From Virgisporangium ochraceum (GTDB lineage: Bacteria > Actinomycetota > Actinomycetes > Mycobacteriales > Micromonosporaceae): DNA of 64,000 nucleotides. The notes below the pieces were generated by a model. That model did not search any database. It was not told the origin of the DNA and saw nothing but the letters and a program-made list of their open reading frames with translations. Positions 33,415 to 43,100 of the stretch are shown in pieces; position 1 is the first letter of the stretch; each line of letters starts with the position of its first letter. The stretch covers positions 62,001 through 126,000 of the forward strand of contig NZ_BOPH01000020.1 of assembly GCF_016863655.1 (NCBI RefSeq), in the 5' to 3' direction. The position numbers and the translations under genes are program-made.

Positions 33415-34827
33415 GTGACTTCGAGGGAGATCGAGGCGGCGGCGGACCGCCTGATGACCGCCGCCGCCGGTGCACGCCTTCCGGCGGTGGAGGCCCTCCT
33501 CGCCCTCGGCGTCGACGATCCCGACGCGCGGCAGGAGATCGTCGACGCCGTCTGCGCGTGGTTCCAGTCCGACGATCCGGGCTCCGACGATCCGGGCTCC
33601 GACGAGCGCCGGGCGGCGCTGCGCCTGCTCGCCGACCGGCTGCGCGGCGACGACCCGTGGGAGGAGATCGGCCTGGACCTCTCCGGGGCGACGCTGGTCG
33701 ACGCCGACCTCAGCGGCTGCCGGCTCGACGGGTCCACGTTCGCCGACGCCCGGTTCCACGGCACCACGGCGTTCGACGGCGCCACCTTCGACGACGACAC
33801 CGCGTTCCACCGCGCCGTCTTCCACGGCGACGCGACCTTCACCCGCGCCCGGTTCGACGGCGACGCCGAGTTCGGCCGCACCCGGTTCCGCGGCCGGGCC
33901 GACTTCAGCGGCGCCGCGTTCGCCGGCGCGGCGTGGTTCGGCCGCGGCGCCCACACCTGGTGGGACGACGACGAGGACTGGGACACCGTCGAGGAGATCG
34001 TCCCGGCGCCCTGGGACGAGCTCAACGAGGACGACCCGGAGTGGCCGGTCGCGGTGCTCATCGAGGACTACCAGGACTGGGAGGAGGGCGGCGACGGCGC
34101 CCGGTTCGCCGGCGACGTCTCGTTCCGCGACGCGCGCTTCGACGGTCCCGCCTGGTTCTACTACGCCCGGTTCGGCGCGACCGCGACCTTCGCCGGCGCC
34201 TGGTTCGCCGGCCGGACCCACCTCGACCAGCCCGCGGTCGACCTCGCCGGCGCCCGCTGGGGCGGCGACACCGACGACGGCGAGACCGTGTGGCCGCTCG
34301 GCTGGACCACCGACCTGTCCGGTGACGTGGTGCCCGACGCGTCCGTGCTCCCGTACGCCCGGCAGCCGCTCCCCGACGGGCTGGCGGTCCTCGACCGGCT
34401 CGGCGACGACCGGCCCGAGCTGCGCCAGCGGATCCTGGTCACGATGTGCGCGTTCCTGCGGGTCCCGGTGCCGTTCGACCTGCGCGCCACCGCCCGCACC
34501 CCGGCGCAGGAGGACCTGCTGCGCGTCCGGCGGGACGTACAGCGGACCATCGCCGCGCGGCTACGCCCCGGCGACCGGTTCTGGCCCGACATGAACCTGT
34601 GGCTGTGCGGCGCCACCCTCGTCGACCTGGACTTCAGCGGCTGCCAGGCCGGCTACGTCGACTTCGACGGCGCCCAGTTCCACGGCACCACGCGGTTCGA
34701 CGGCAGCCGGCTCGACCGGATCTCGTTCACCGAGAGCGGGCGGTCCGGACACGCCACCTTCCACGGCGACGTCGTGTTCGCCACCGGCCGGCCCGAGCAC
34801 GTGGTGGTGCACGGGTCCGTCAGCTGA
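33415..34827 (+). CDS. Pentapeptide-repeat protein with acidic insertion
   Basis: 470 residues. A helical N-terminus is followed by a first block (residues about 90-180) of A(D/T)F-x-x repeats, for example FADARFHGTTAFDGATF. Next comes a strongly acidic stretch (WWDDDEDWDTVEEIVPAPWD, to about 215), then a second short block and a third block near 400-470. Pentapeptide coils can mimic DNA and protect gyrase, but function here is not known. It starts at GTG 33415. A 15-bp tandem duplication (33571-33600) gives DDPGSDDPGSD. It converges on the AKR gene, overlapping its stop by 8 bp. Confidence 0.85.
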   Translation: MTSREIEAAADRLMTAAAGARLPAVEALLALGVDDPDARQEIVDAVCAWFQSDDPGSDDPGSDERRAALRLLADRLRGDDPWEEIGLDLSGATLVDADLSGCRLDGSTFADARFHGTTAFDGATFDDDTAFHRAVFHGDATFTRARFDGDAEFGRTRFRGRADFSGAAFAGAAWFGRGAHTWWDDDEDWDTVEEIVPAPWDELNEDDPEWPVAVLIEDYQDWEEGGDGARFAGDVSFRDARFDGPAWFYYARFGATATFAGAWFAGRTHLDQPAVDLAGARWGGDTDDGETVWPLGWTTDLSGDVVPDASVLPYARQPLPDGLAVLDRLGDDRPELRQRILVTMCAFLRVPVPFDLRATARTPAQEDLLRVRRDVQRTIAARLRPGDRFWPDMNLWLCGATLVDLDFSGCQAGYVDFDGAQFHGTTRFDGSRLDRISFTESGRSGHATFHGDVVFATGRPEHVVVHGSVS

Positions 34828-35815
34828 CCGCCGCCGCGCCGAGGACCCACGGGCGGGTCTGCGCGATGAAGTCAGACGGGAAGCCGGCGGTGAAGCCGGT
34901 CGACGCCGCCAGCCGGTCGGCCAGCTCGGGCGGGAGCGTCACCGTCGTGCAGCCGAGGTTGTCGCGGAGCTGGTCGACGGTGCGGGCACCGATCATCGGC
35001 AGGACGCCGGCGCGCCGCCGGGTCCACGCGAGAGCCACCTGGGCCGGCGTGGCACCGAGCTCGGCGGCGACCTCGTCGACGACCCGGGCCACCCGCAGGT
35101 CGTCGGCGCCGATCGCGGTGGGGCCCAGCCGCCCGGTCCCGCCTCGCGTGTACTTGCCGGACAGCACGCCGCCGCCGAGCGGGCTCCACGCGGTCACCGC
35201 GAGACCGTAGGACTCTGCCATCGGCAGCAGCTCCCGTTCGGCGTCGCGGTTGACCAGGCTGTACGGGACCTGGAGACCGGCGAACGGGGTCCAGCCGCGC
35301 CACTCGGCCAGCGTGTTGCCCCGGGAGACGACCCAGGCCGGCGTGTCGGAGACGCCGACGTAGAGGACCTTGCCGGCGGTGACCGCGTCGTCGAGGGCCC
35401 GCATCGTCTCCTCGACCGGGGTGTGCGGGTCCCAGATGTGCACCCAGTAGATGTCGAGATGGTCCGTGCGCAGCCGGCACAGGCTCGTCTCCAGGGACAG
35501 GCGCAGGTTCTTGCGGTGGTTGCCGCCGCCGTTCGGATCGGCCGCGTCGCGGGTCACCGAGTATTTGGACGCGACGACGAAGCGGTCGCGGCGACCGGCC
35601 AGCAGCTCGCCGAGGATCTCCTCGCTGGCGCCGCCCCGGTAGTTGATCGCGGTGTCGACGACGTTGCCGCCGGCCTCGGCGTAGGCGTCGAGGATGCGGC
35701 GGCACTCCTCGAGCGGGGCGCCGACGCCGCCCTGCTCGCCGAACGTCATCGCGCCGAGCACCAGCTCGGAGACCCGCAGCCCGGTCCGGCCGAACGTCGT
35801 GTACCGCATGCTCAT
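34820..35815 (-). CDS. Aldo/keto reductase
   Basis: 331-residue AKR of the YdhF/voltage-channel-beta-like branch. MRYTTFGRTGLRVSELVLGAM is the standard start. Catalytic residues are in VVDTAINYRGG (Asp, Tyr), VVASKYS (Lys) and IYWVHIWDPHTP (His). The start is ATG 35815 because it overlaps the stop of the half-length VOC gene (ATGA). The pair lies opposite a TetR gene, which probably controls it. Confidence 0.92.
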   Translation of the reverse strand: MSMRYTTFGRTGLRVSELVLGAMTFGEQGGVGAPLEECRRILDAYAEAGGNVVDTAINYRGGASEEILGELLAGRRDRFVVASKYSVTRDAADPNGGGNHRKNLRLSLETSLCRLRTDHLDIYWVHIWDPHTPVEETMRALDDAVTAGKVLYVGVSDTPAWVVSRGNTLAEWRGWTPFAGLQVPYSLVNRDAERELLPMAESYGLAVTAWSPLGGGVLSGKYTRGGTGRLGPTAIGADDLRVARVVDEVAAELGATPAQVALAWTRRRAGVLPMIGARTVDQLRDNLGCTTVTLPPELADRLAASTGFTAGFPSDFIAQTRPWVLGAAAVS

Positions 35816-36051
35816 GCGAACGAGTCCGCGACGTGGGCGGCCAGCTCCTCGGCGGAGACGTCGCGCAGGTGCCGGTTCACGGCCCACCGGTGGCCGGACG
35901 GGTCGAGGAACTGCGCGGTGCGGTCGCCCCGGAACGCGTCGTGCGGGGGCTCGAACGCGGTCGCCCCGGCGGCGGTCGCGCGGTCCCAGACCGCGTCGAC
36001 GTCGGCGACCTCGGGATCGTCCACCACGAGATGGACGGCGATCTGTGTCAT
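35812..36051 (-). CDS. Half-length VOC (glyoxalase-like) protein
   Basis: 79 residues matching only the C-terminal half of a PhnB-like VOC protein: VHLVVDDPEVADVDAVWDRA, GATAFEPPHDAFRGDRTAQF and LDPSGHRWAVNRHLRDVS. The first beta-alpha-beta unit of about 55-60 residues is missing, yet the gene starts right at the promoter region and is coupled to the AKR gene. It may be a truncated relic or act as a dimer of half-domains. ATG 36051 is chosen; an in-frame start at 36066 adds five residues. Confidence 0.75.
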   Translation of the reverse strand: MTQIAVHLVVDDPEVADVDAVWDRATAAGATAFEPPHDAFRGDRTAQFLDPSGHRWAVNRHLRDVSAEELAAHVADSFA

Positions 36052-36069
36052 GCCCCGACCATACAACGT

Positions 36070-36090
36070 GTCTGGTCACGGCGTCCAGAC
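36070..36090. promoter_or_regulatory. Candidate TetR operator
   Basis: Inverted repeat GTCTGG-N9-CCAGAC lies in the 62-bp spacer between the divergent VOC/AKR operon and the TetR gene, flanked by two CCATAC direct repeats. Its position suits repression of both transcripts. Confidence 0.65.
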
Positions 36091-36113
36091 TGCCCATACG
36101 GTAGGCTGCGCCG

Positions 36114-36710
36114 GTGACCGCCCGCCGCGACGCCCTCCACCAACCCGCCGCCGAGCTGCGCGAACGCATCCTCGAAGCACTCCGCGACCTGCTCCGCGAG
36201 CGCACCTTCGACAGCCTCAGCGTGGCCGAGATCATCGCGGCGGCCGGCGTGTCGCGGGCGAGCTTCTACTTCTACTTCCCGGGCAAGCAGGCGGCGCTGG
36301 CCGAACTGGTGCGCCGCGCGGTCGGCGCCGGCCACGAGGCCGCCCGGCCGTGGGTGGAGACGCGTGCCGACCCGCGCGAGGCGCTCCGCCTCGGTGTCGA
36401 CGCCGGTGCCGGCCTGTGGCTCGACAACGCCCCGGTGCTGCGGGCGATCGTGGAGAGCTGGGCGTCCGACCCGCAGCTGCGGGAGCTGTGGCTGGCACAG
36501 ATGCAGACCTTCACCGACGCGGCGGTCGCCCGCATCGAGGCCGACCCCGCGGTGACGGCCCGCGTCGACCTCCCGGCCCTGGCGGCGTCGCTGACCTGGA
36601 CCGGCGAGCGGCTGTACTACCTGGCCGCGTGCGGCGTCCCGCCGTTCGACGACCGCGCGGTGCTGGTCGACACGCTGACCCACCTGTGGGTGTCGGCGCT
36701 GTACGGCTGA
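36114..36710 (+). CDS. TetR-family transcriptional regulator
   Basis: 198-residue TetR repressor. The helix-turn-helix spans about residues 33-56 (SLSVAEIIAAAGVSRASFYFYFPGK), and the rest is the usual all-helical ligand-binding domain (LWLDNAPVLRAIVESWASD). It starts at GTG 36114. It is divergent from the AKR/VOC operon with an operator-like repeat between them, so the likely target is that operon plus itself. Confidence 0.93.
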   Translation: MTARRDALHQPAAELRERILEALRDLLRERTFDSLSVAEIIAAAGVSRASFYFYFPGKQAALAELVRRAVGAGHEAARPWVETRADPREALRLGVDAGAGLWLDNAPVLRAIVESWASDPQLRELWLAQMQTFTDAAVARIEADPAVTARVDLPALAASLTWTGERLYYLAACGVPPFDDRAVLVDTLTHLWVSALYG

Positions 36711-36711
36711 G

Positions 36712-37272
36712 TCAGGGACGCCCGAGGAGCGCCCGTTCGACCCGGGCCAGGACATCGTCGAACGGCCGCGACGCGACGACCGGTACCCCGTACCGGCGGG
36801 CGGCGGCGGTCAGCCACGCGTCGTGGAGCGCGCTCACCCGGGCCCGCTCCCGTTGGGGGCCGGCGGCGGGCTCGCGGTCGAGGAGATTCCCGACGATGCG
36901 GTCCTCGTCGGGCTCGCTGATGACGACCGCGCGGGCGCCGGCGAGGCCGTCGACGAGGTCGAGGGTGAGGTGGTCGCCCTCGATGACCGCGGGCGCGCGG
37001 AACTCGAGATGATCGGCGATCACCGCCCGGAACCCGGGTGCGAGCGCGGCCGCGACGGCAACCGCGTGGGCGACGATCTGCTCCGGGGTCCCGCCGGCGG
37101 GCCAGGTGTGCAGGTGCGGGTGGGTCTGCGGCGTGGTCAACGCGGTGAGCGCGGTCACCAGGTCGTCGGTCTCGATCAGGGGAACGCCGAGGCGGACCGC
37201 GAGCGGCCGCGCGACGCACGACTTGCCGACGCCCGAGGCGCCGCAGATCACCGTCACCGTCGAGCCATCCAT
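36712..37272 (-). CDS. P-loop NTPase / small-molecule kinase-like protein
   Basis: 186-residue ATPase with Walker A ICGASGVGKSCVA at residues 9-21, ETDDLVTAL as the substrate-binding Asp segment, VIADHLEFR and the LID-like RIVGNLLDREPAAGPQRERAR, arranged as in 2-phosphoglycerate-kinase-like or AAA_33 proteins. The substrate is unknown. It is divergent from the jet operon and its stop lies one base from the TetR gene's stop. Confidence 0.8.
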   Translation of the reverse strand: MDGSTVTVICGASGVGKSCVARPLAVRLGVPLIETDDLVTALTALTTPQTHPHLHTWPAGGTPEQIVAHAVAVAAALAPGFRAVIADHLEFRAPAVIEGDHLTLDLVDGLAGARAVVISEPDEDRIVGNLLDREPAAGPQRERARVSALHDAWLTAAARRYGVPVVASRPFDDVLARVERALLGRP

Positions 37273-37328
37273 CGCCGCCCATTCTGGCGGACCGTCACTC
37301 ACACCGGTGAGCAAGGACGCAGCGACCG

Positions 37329-37356
37329 GCCGCCCTCGGACCGGTCCGAGGGCGGC
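37329..37356. promoter_or_regulatory. 28-bp perfect palindrome in the jetA upstream region
   Basis: GCCGCCCTCGGACC is followed at once by its exact complement with no spacer. It lies between the divergent kinase-like and jetA genes, just upstream of a TATGCT that could be the jet minus-10. It may be an operator or an RNA hairpin. Confidence 0.7.
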
Positions 37357-37362
37357 GCACCT

Positions 37363-37393
37363 ATGCTCGGGGGTCTGCCCGGGGCCCGAGCAT
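37363..37393 (+). promoter_or_regulatory. Second hairpin in the jetA leader
   Basis: ATGCTCGGG (37363-37371) pairs exactly with CCCGAGCAT (37385-37393) around a 13-nt loop, 12 nt before the jetA Shine-Dalgarno. It could fold in the 5' leader or be a binding site. Confidence 0.55.
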
Positions 37394-37413
37394 CGGGCTT
37401 CAGCGGAGAAAGG

Positions 37414-38994
37414 GTGCAAAAAGACGGCATGGAGCCCGACGACGACGAGGAGCGGCCGACCGACGGCCCGGACGCCTGGCAACTGGCCGGCCTGCCCGGT
37501 GGGCTGCTCCAGGCGAGCTACCTCACCAGCCGCTTCTCCGCCCAGTACCGGCTGATCGTCGACGTGCTGCTCGGGGAGCAGGAGCACACGCTCACCGGGG
37601 TCGCGGCCACCGACCTGCCCGACCTGCTGCGCCGGCGCCTGAAGACCCTCGGCGTCGACCAGGGGCTGCTCGACGACCCCGCGTTCCGGCTCAAGGAGCG
37701 GATGGGAAGCCTCGAACGGTGGGGCGTGGTCTACCGGTTCCAGGACAAGGCCGTGCGGGACGCGGAGTTCGTGCTCGACCGCGACCGGTACCAGCTCACC
37801 GAGACCGTCGCCGAGTTGCACCGGGCGATCACGTCCCTCGGCGACGACACCGCCGCCGCGGCCGCCGCGACGCTCGCCCCCGGCATCCTCACCGCGAACC
37901 TCACGCTGCTGCGCGACAGCGCCGAGACCGACCCGGCCGGGGCGGCGGCCGCCTGGTCGGTGATCGCGACGACGCACCAGTCGATGGTGAAGGCCGCCGC
38001 CGGCTGGCAGGCGCGGCTGGCCGGTGCCCTCGCCGGCGCGCCGACCCAGGAGAAGATCACGACCGTCCAGGACACGCTGCGGCGCTACGTCGACATGTGG
38101 GGTGCGGGCATCGACACCCACTCCGAGGCGATCACGGCGCTCGCGGCGCGGCTCGCCGGCCTGCCGGCACCCGTGTGGCGGCGCATCGCCGTGCACACGC
38201 TCGGCGCGAACGCCGACGACGCGGCGATCGACAGCCTCGTCGAGACCCACGTGAACACGCTGTCGACGCTGCGGCGCTGGTTCGACGGCCCCGACTGCCA
38301 GGCCCGCCGGCTGCGCCGGCAGATGCGCGACACGATCGGTCCGTTGCTGCGCGGCCAGCGGACGATCGCGGCCGTCGGTGGTCACGTGTCGCGACGGGCG
38401 GAGCTGGTCGACCTGGCCAGCCGGCTGGAGTCGGCACCCGACGACGACGCGGCGTGGCGCCTCTGGTGCGCGTCCACCGGGCTGTTCGCGGCCCGGCACC
38501 TGCCGGGCGCCGGCAACCCGCCGGCGGGCAACGCCGGTGCGGTGTCGTTCTGGGACGCCGACCCCGTGCCCGTCGAGGCCCGCCTGCGCAAGCAGGGCCC
38601 GAAGGCGACCACCGGCTCCGCCGCGCGGATCCCCGACCGGGCCGGCGCGAAGCGGGCCGCGCGGCACCGGGCGGCCGAGGTGGCGGCGCGGGCCGCGGTG
38701 ACCGAGGCGGCCGTGCTCGCGCGGTCGGGGCAGCCGCTGTCGCGGTGGCAGGACCTCACCTCCGACGAGCTGCAGATGCTGCTCGTGCTGCTCGGTGCGG
38801 TCGCGGCCGCGCGGCCCGACCGCGCCGGCCGGCGGTCGGCCACCACGGGGGACGCGCGCTGGCTGGTCCGCAGCGACCCACCCGCGGACGGGGCACCGGC
38901 CGCGGTCGTGCGCACCCCGGACGGCCGGCTGGTGCACCCCGATGTCGTGCTGCATGTAACGCCCGCGGGGAGCACCGCGGGGAGTCGCGCGTGA
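37414..38994 (+). CDS. jetA: JetA-like Wadjet component (DUF2397, TIGR02677 type)
   Basis: About 526 residues. It matches the DUF2397 architecture: N-terminal winged-helix part (LTSRFSAQYRLIVDVLL, WGVVYRFQDKAVRDAEFVLDRDRYQLT), a long helical middle, and a C-terminal LWCASTGLFAARHLPGA plus PVEARLRKQGPKATTG. In Wadjet systems this kleisin-type subunit links the JetC heads. GTG 37414 has GGAG five bases upstream; ATG 37429 is an alternative. Its stop overlaps jetB (GTGA). It is the first gene of the operon and appears intact. Confidence 0.85.
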   Translation: MQKDGMEPDDDEERPTDGPDAWQLAGLPGGLLQASYLTSRFSAQYRLIVDVLLGEQEHTLTGVAATDLPDLLRRRLKTLGVDQGLLDDPAFRLKERMGSLERWGVVYRFQDKAVRDAEFVLDRDRYQLTETVAELHRAITSLGDDTAAAAAATLAPGILTANLTLLRDSAETDPAGAAAAWSVIATTHQSMVKAAAGWQARLAGALAGAPTQEKITTVQDTLRRYVDMWGAGIDTHSEAITALAARLAGLPAPVWRRIAVHTLGANADDAAIDSLVETHVNTLSTLRRWFDGPDCQARRLRRQMRDTIGPLLRGQRTIAAVGGHVSRRAELVDLASRLESAPDDDAAWRLWCASTGLFAARHLPGAGNPPAGNAGAVSFWDADPVPVEARLRKQGPKATTGSAARIPDRAGAKRAARHRAAEVAARAAVTEAAVLARSGQPLSRWQDLTSDELQMLLVLLGAVAAARPDRAGRRSATTGDARWLVRSDPPADGAPAAVVRTPDGRLVHPDVVLHVTPAGSTAGSRA

Positions 38995-40151
38995 GCACCT
39001 CGGCCTCGGCGCGCGAGGCGCAGCAGGCGTTCCTCGGGCTGCTCGCCGAGCCGCTCGTCACGCCGTACATCAACCGGGTGCTGCACCGGCACGTCCTGCG
39101 GCACCAGCGGCAGATCGCCGAACACGCGCGCCGGGCCGGGTACCGGATCCAGCGGGTCGGCCGCGCCGTGCGGCTGATCCGGGTGCCCGTCGCCGGTGCG
39201 GTCACCGCGCCACCGCGGCCGGCGGACGCGCCCGGTCGCCGGTTGCTGTCGCTGGTCTGCTGCCTGGCCGCCTGCTGTGAGGACGTCTCGGGGACCGTGA
39301 CGCTGCAGCGGCTGTCCGACATGGTCCGCGACCTCACCTCGGCGCGCGGGGTCACGGTCACCGGGTACGACCCCGAGCAGAAGCCGCAGCGCCGCCTGCT
39401 GCGCGACGCCGCCGCCCTGCTGGCCGGATGGGGCGTGCTGCGCCGGCGGACGACCGACGAGAAGATGCTCAACGACTGGACCGAGGACGGTGCCGGCCCC
39501 GGCGCCGGCTACGAGGTCGACCGCGACGCGCTGCTGCTCATGACCAGCCCCGACGTGCTCGCCGCCGCGCTGCACCCGCCGGAGGCCGACGCCGAGCAGC
39601 TGGCCGCCACCCGCACCCAGCGGCAGCTGCGCGCCCTGCTGGAGACGCCGGCCGTCGAGTACGCCGAGCTGACCGACGCCGACGCCGACGCGCTGCGGCA
39701 GGCCCGCGGGCTGCGCAGCGCCGACCTGGCGCAGCTGACCGGCGGCACCGTCGAAGCCCGCACCGAAGGGCTCGTCCTCGTGCTGCCCGACGACCCCGAC
39801 CGCCTGCCGACCGTGGCCGACTGGCCGCGCGCCCGCGCCGCCGACTGGGTGGCGCTGCTGATGGCCGACCTCGCCGGCCGGCACGGCACCCGCACGCCGA
39901 CCGGCTCGGTGGTGCTCACCGACGCGCAGGTCGACGACGTCGTCGACGACCTCACCGGATGGCGCGGGGAGTACATGTCCAAGGAGCAGCGCACGGTGCC
40001 GGGCACGGTCCGCGCCGACGCGGAGACGATCCTCACCGAGCTCGGCCTGCTGCGGATCGGCGACGACCGCTCCTGGACGCTGTCGCCGGTGGCCGGCCGC
40101 TACCGCGACCCCGACGTCACGCTCGTAGAACCTGTGGAGCCCACCCGATGA
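38991..40151 (+). CDS. jetB: JetB-like Wadjet component (DUF2398, TIGR02678 type)
   Basis: 386 residues. The DUF2398 pattern is clear: FLGLLAEPLVTPYINRVLHR, GYRIQRVGRAVRLIRVP, LLSLVCCLAACCEDVSGTVTLQRLSD, LLAGWGVLRRRTTDE, YEVDRDALLLM, and the C-terminal GWRGEYMSKEQRTVPGTVRA with LTELGLLRI. This KITE-like winged-helix subunit binds the kleisin. It starts at GTG 38991 overlapping jetA, and its stop overlaps the jetC ATG (ATGA). It appears intact. Confidence 0.85.
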   Translation: MSTSASAREAQQAFLGLLAEPLVTPYINRVLHRHVLRHQRQIAEHARRAGYRIQRVGRAVRLIRVPVAGAVTAPPRPADAPGRRLLSLVCCLAACCEDVSGTVTLQRLSDMVRDLTSARGVTVTGYDPEQKPQRRLLRDAAALLAGWGVLRRRTTDEKMLNDWTEDGAGPGAGYEVDRDALLLMTSPDVLAAALHPPEADAEQLAATRTQRQLRALLETPAVEYAELTDADADALRQARGLRSADLAQLTGGTVEARTEGLVLVLPDDPDRLPTVADWPRARAADWVALLMADLAGRHGTRTPTGSVVLTDAQVDDVVDDLTGWRGEYMSKEQRTVPGTVRADAETILTELGLLRIGDDRSWTLSPVAGRYRDPDVTLVEPVEPTR

Positions 40152-43100
40152 AGACGCCCGGCCCGACCGCCACCGACGAGCAGCTCGCCGCCTGGCGCGA
40201 CGCGGTGAGCACCGCCGGGCTGCCCGAGCCGGCCCGCGACCGCTGGCAGGTGCTCCGGGCCGGCGTCGTGGGGCTCTGGGAGTTCGACGTCGCCGAGTAC
40301 TGGTTCGCCGACGGGCGGGCCCAGTTCGTCGGGCAGAACCAGTCGGGCAAGTCGACGCTGATGGCGCTCACGACGCTGCTGATGCTCGCCGGCAGCCTCG
40401 ACCGCAAGTACGTCGACACGTTCGGCCACTCCGACAAGGAGTACCGGTACTACGTCGAGCCGGTGGCCGACGACCGCGACCGCCGCGACGCGACGGCGTC
40501 GACCAACCGGGGCTGGGCGTGGGTCGAGTACGGCCGGGTCGGGCCGCTGGGACCCGAGTTCTTCACGACGCTGCTCTACGCGCAGACCAAGCGCGGCGTG
40601 TCGCAGATGACCCGGTCGTGGGTGGTCTGCCAGGGCGCGGCCCGGGTCCGCGCGGGCCTGGACCTCGCCGCCGGCCAGGCGGTGACCGAGCCGCGCGACC
40701 TCGAAGGCGTCGCCGGCGTGACCGTCTACGCCAAGGGACGCCCGTACTCCGACCGCCTCGCCACCGACCTGTTCGGCTTCGACGACACCGACCGGTACGC
40801 CACGGTCATCGAGATGCTGAAGGTGCTGCGGACCCCGCACCTGGGCCAGAAGCTCGACCCCGACTGGTTCACCTCGCAGATCCGCTCGGCGCTGCCGCCG
40901 GTGGCGAAGAACGAGGTCGCCGAGCTGGCCGAGGGCTGGCAGCAGCTCGAACAGCTGGCCCGCGACCGCGACTCGGCCGAGGAGGCCCGCAAGGCGATCA
41001 CCGTCTACCTGACCCGGGCGTGGCGGCCCTGGGCCGACGCCGTGCTGCGGCTGCGCGCCGACACGCTGCTCGCCGCCGACGCCGCCGTCGACGGTGCCCG
41101 GGCCGACCTCGACGCGTCGGCCGCGGCCCTGGACTCGGCCCGGGAACGCCTCGACGAGGAGACCCGCACCACCCGCGACCTGGAGCAGGCGCTCGACCGG
41201 ACCCGCAACGAGCTGATGCAGCTGCTCCGGTCTGCGGCGTACACGAGCGCGGTCGAGCGCGCCAACGACGCGCGCCGCCTGCGCGCCGAGGCCACCGCGG
41301 CACGCGAGCGCGCCGACCGGGCCGCCGTCCACCTGACCCGAACCCGGGAGGACCTCGACACGGCCGCGGCCGACCGTGAACGCGCCGCGGGCGACCTCGA
41401 CGCGGCCGACCGGGACCTGGACGCCGCCGCCGCCCGCACCGTGACCACCGCGACGGCGGCCGCGCTGGGCCACCAGGAGCAGGGAGACCAGGTCGCCACC
41501 TGGGCCGCGGCCGGCGACGTCGACCGGTTCGACGCGGCGATCACGGCCCGCCGCGGCCAGGTCAACACGCTGCGGCGGTCGATCCGGGCGGCGGCCACCG
41601 CCGTCGCCGCCTGGCAGACGCTGGACGACCTGGCCCAGCGGGCCCGGGAGCAGCTCGACGAGCGCACCGCGGCGGCGCGGACCACCGAGGCCGACCTCGG
41701 CCGGGCCCTGCAGACCCTGTCGGACGACCTCGAACGCTGGGCGGTGGCCGTCGGTGCCGACGCCGCTCCCCCGGTGCCGACCCGCGACGCGTGGATCGCC
41801 GCGGTCACGGCACAGGCCGGCGCGCCCCGGCCGCGGCAGGTGCTGTCGGGCCTGCTGAACCGGGAATGGCTGGAACCGGCCGTCGCGCCGCTCACGGTAC
41901 GCGCGGCCGAGCTCCGCGCCGAGGCGAAGACCGCCGCGACCGCCGCTGCCGCCGCCGACGAGGACGCCGACCTGCTGGAGCGGGCCGACGACCCGGTACC
42001 CGATGCGCCGGTGCGCTGGGGTCGCCGGGAACGGCCACCCTTCCCGGGTGCCGCCGGTGCTCCGCTGTGGAGGCTCGTCGACCCGGTGCACGGGCTCGAC
42101 CCGGAGGTGCTCGACCGGGTCGAGGCCGCGCTGGCAGCGGCGGGCCTGCTCGACGCGTGGGTCTCCCCCGACGGCGGCTGGCTGGCCCACCGCGACGGCG
42201 ACGAGGCCGTGGTCGTACCGGGCGCGGCGCCGATCGCCGTGGCGGCCGGCGCCGCGCCGACGACCGCCTCGACCGCGACGGCGGCCGCCGGCGCGGGACC
42301 TGCCACGGCGGCCACCCTCACGCGCGTCCTCCAACCGGCAGCCGACGCGGGTGAGCTGGCGACGGCCGTGACCCGGATCCTCGGCGGCATCGGGTGGGGC
42401 GACGCCCCGGACCCGCCGACGGCACTGGCCGCCGACGGGCGCTGGCGCACACCCACGGCGGCCGGGCGGGCCGGTGCGGCACCGCACGGTGCGGAGCTGA
42501 TCGGCACGGCCGCGCGGGCGGCGGCCCGGCGCCGGCGGATCGCCGACCTGCGCGCGCAGGCCGCGCAGCTGCGGGCCGGGTCGGCGCGGCTGGGCGCGGA
42601 GGCCCAGACGGTCACCGTGCGGATCGCCGACCTGCGGGCCGCGGCCGACCGGGCGCCGACGGACGCCGACGTGGTCGCGGCCGGTGCCGCCCACGCCGCG
42701 GCGACCGCGGAGGCCGACCGGGCGGACGGCGCGTACACGCGGGCGCGGCGGCAGGAACAGGAGGCGCGGCGGCGGTCGGACGCGGCGACCGGGGAGGTCA
42801 CGCGGTACGCCGCCGAGCACCGGCTGCCGGTCGGTGACGACCACCTCGACGGGCTCGGCGCGGCGCTCGACGAGGCCGCGGCCGCGTCGGGCGGGTTGCG
42901 GCTCGCGCTCCACGGGCATCGCGCGGCCGCGTCGGCGGTCGCGGCCGCGGCGCGGCGGGTGTCCGTCGAGGAGGGGCGGGTCCGGGACGCCGGGCGCGCG
43001 GCCGACCGGGAGACGCGGGCCGCCACCGCCGCCGAGGACAACGCCACGCTGGCGGAGCGGTCGGTGGATACCGACACGCAGAAGTTGTTCGCCGACGCGG

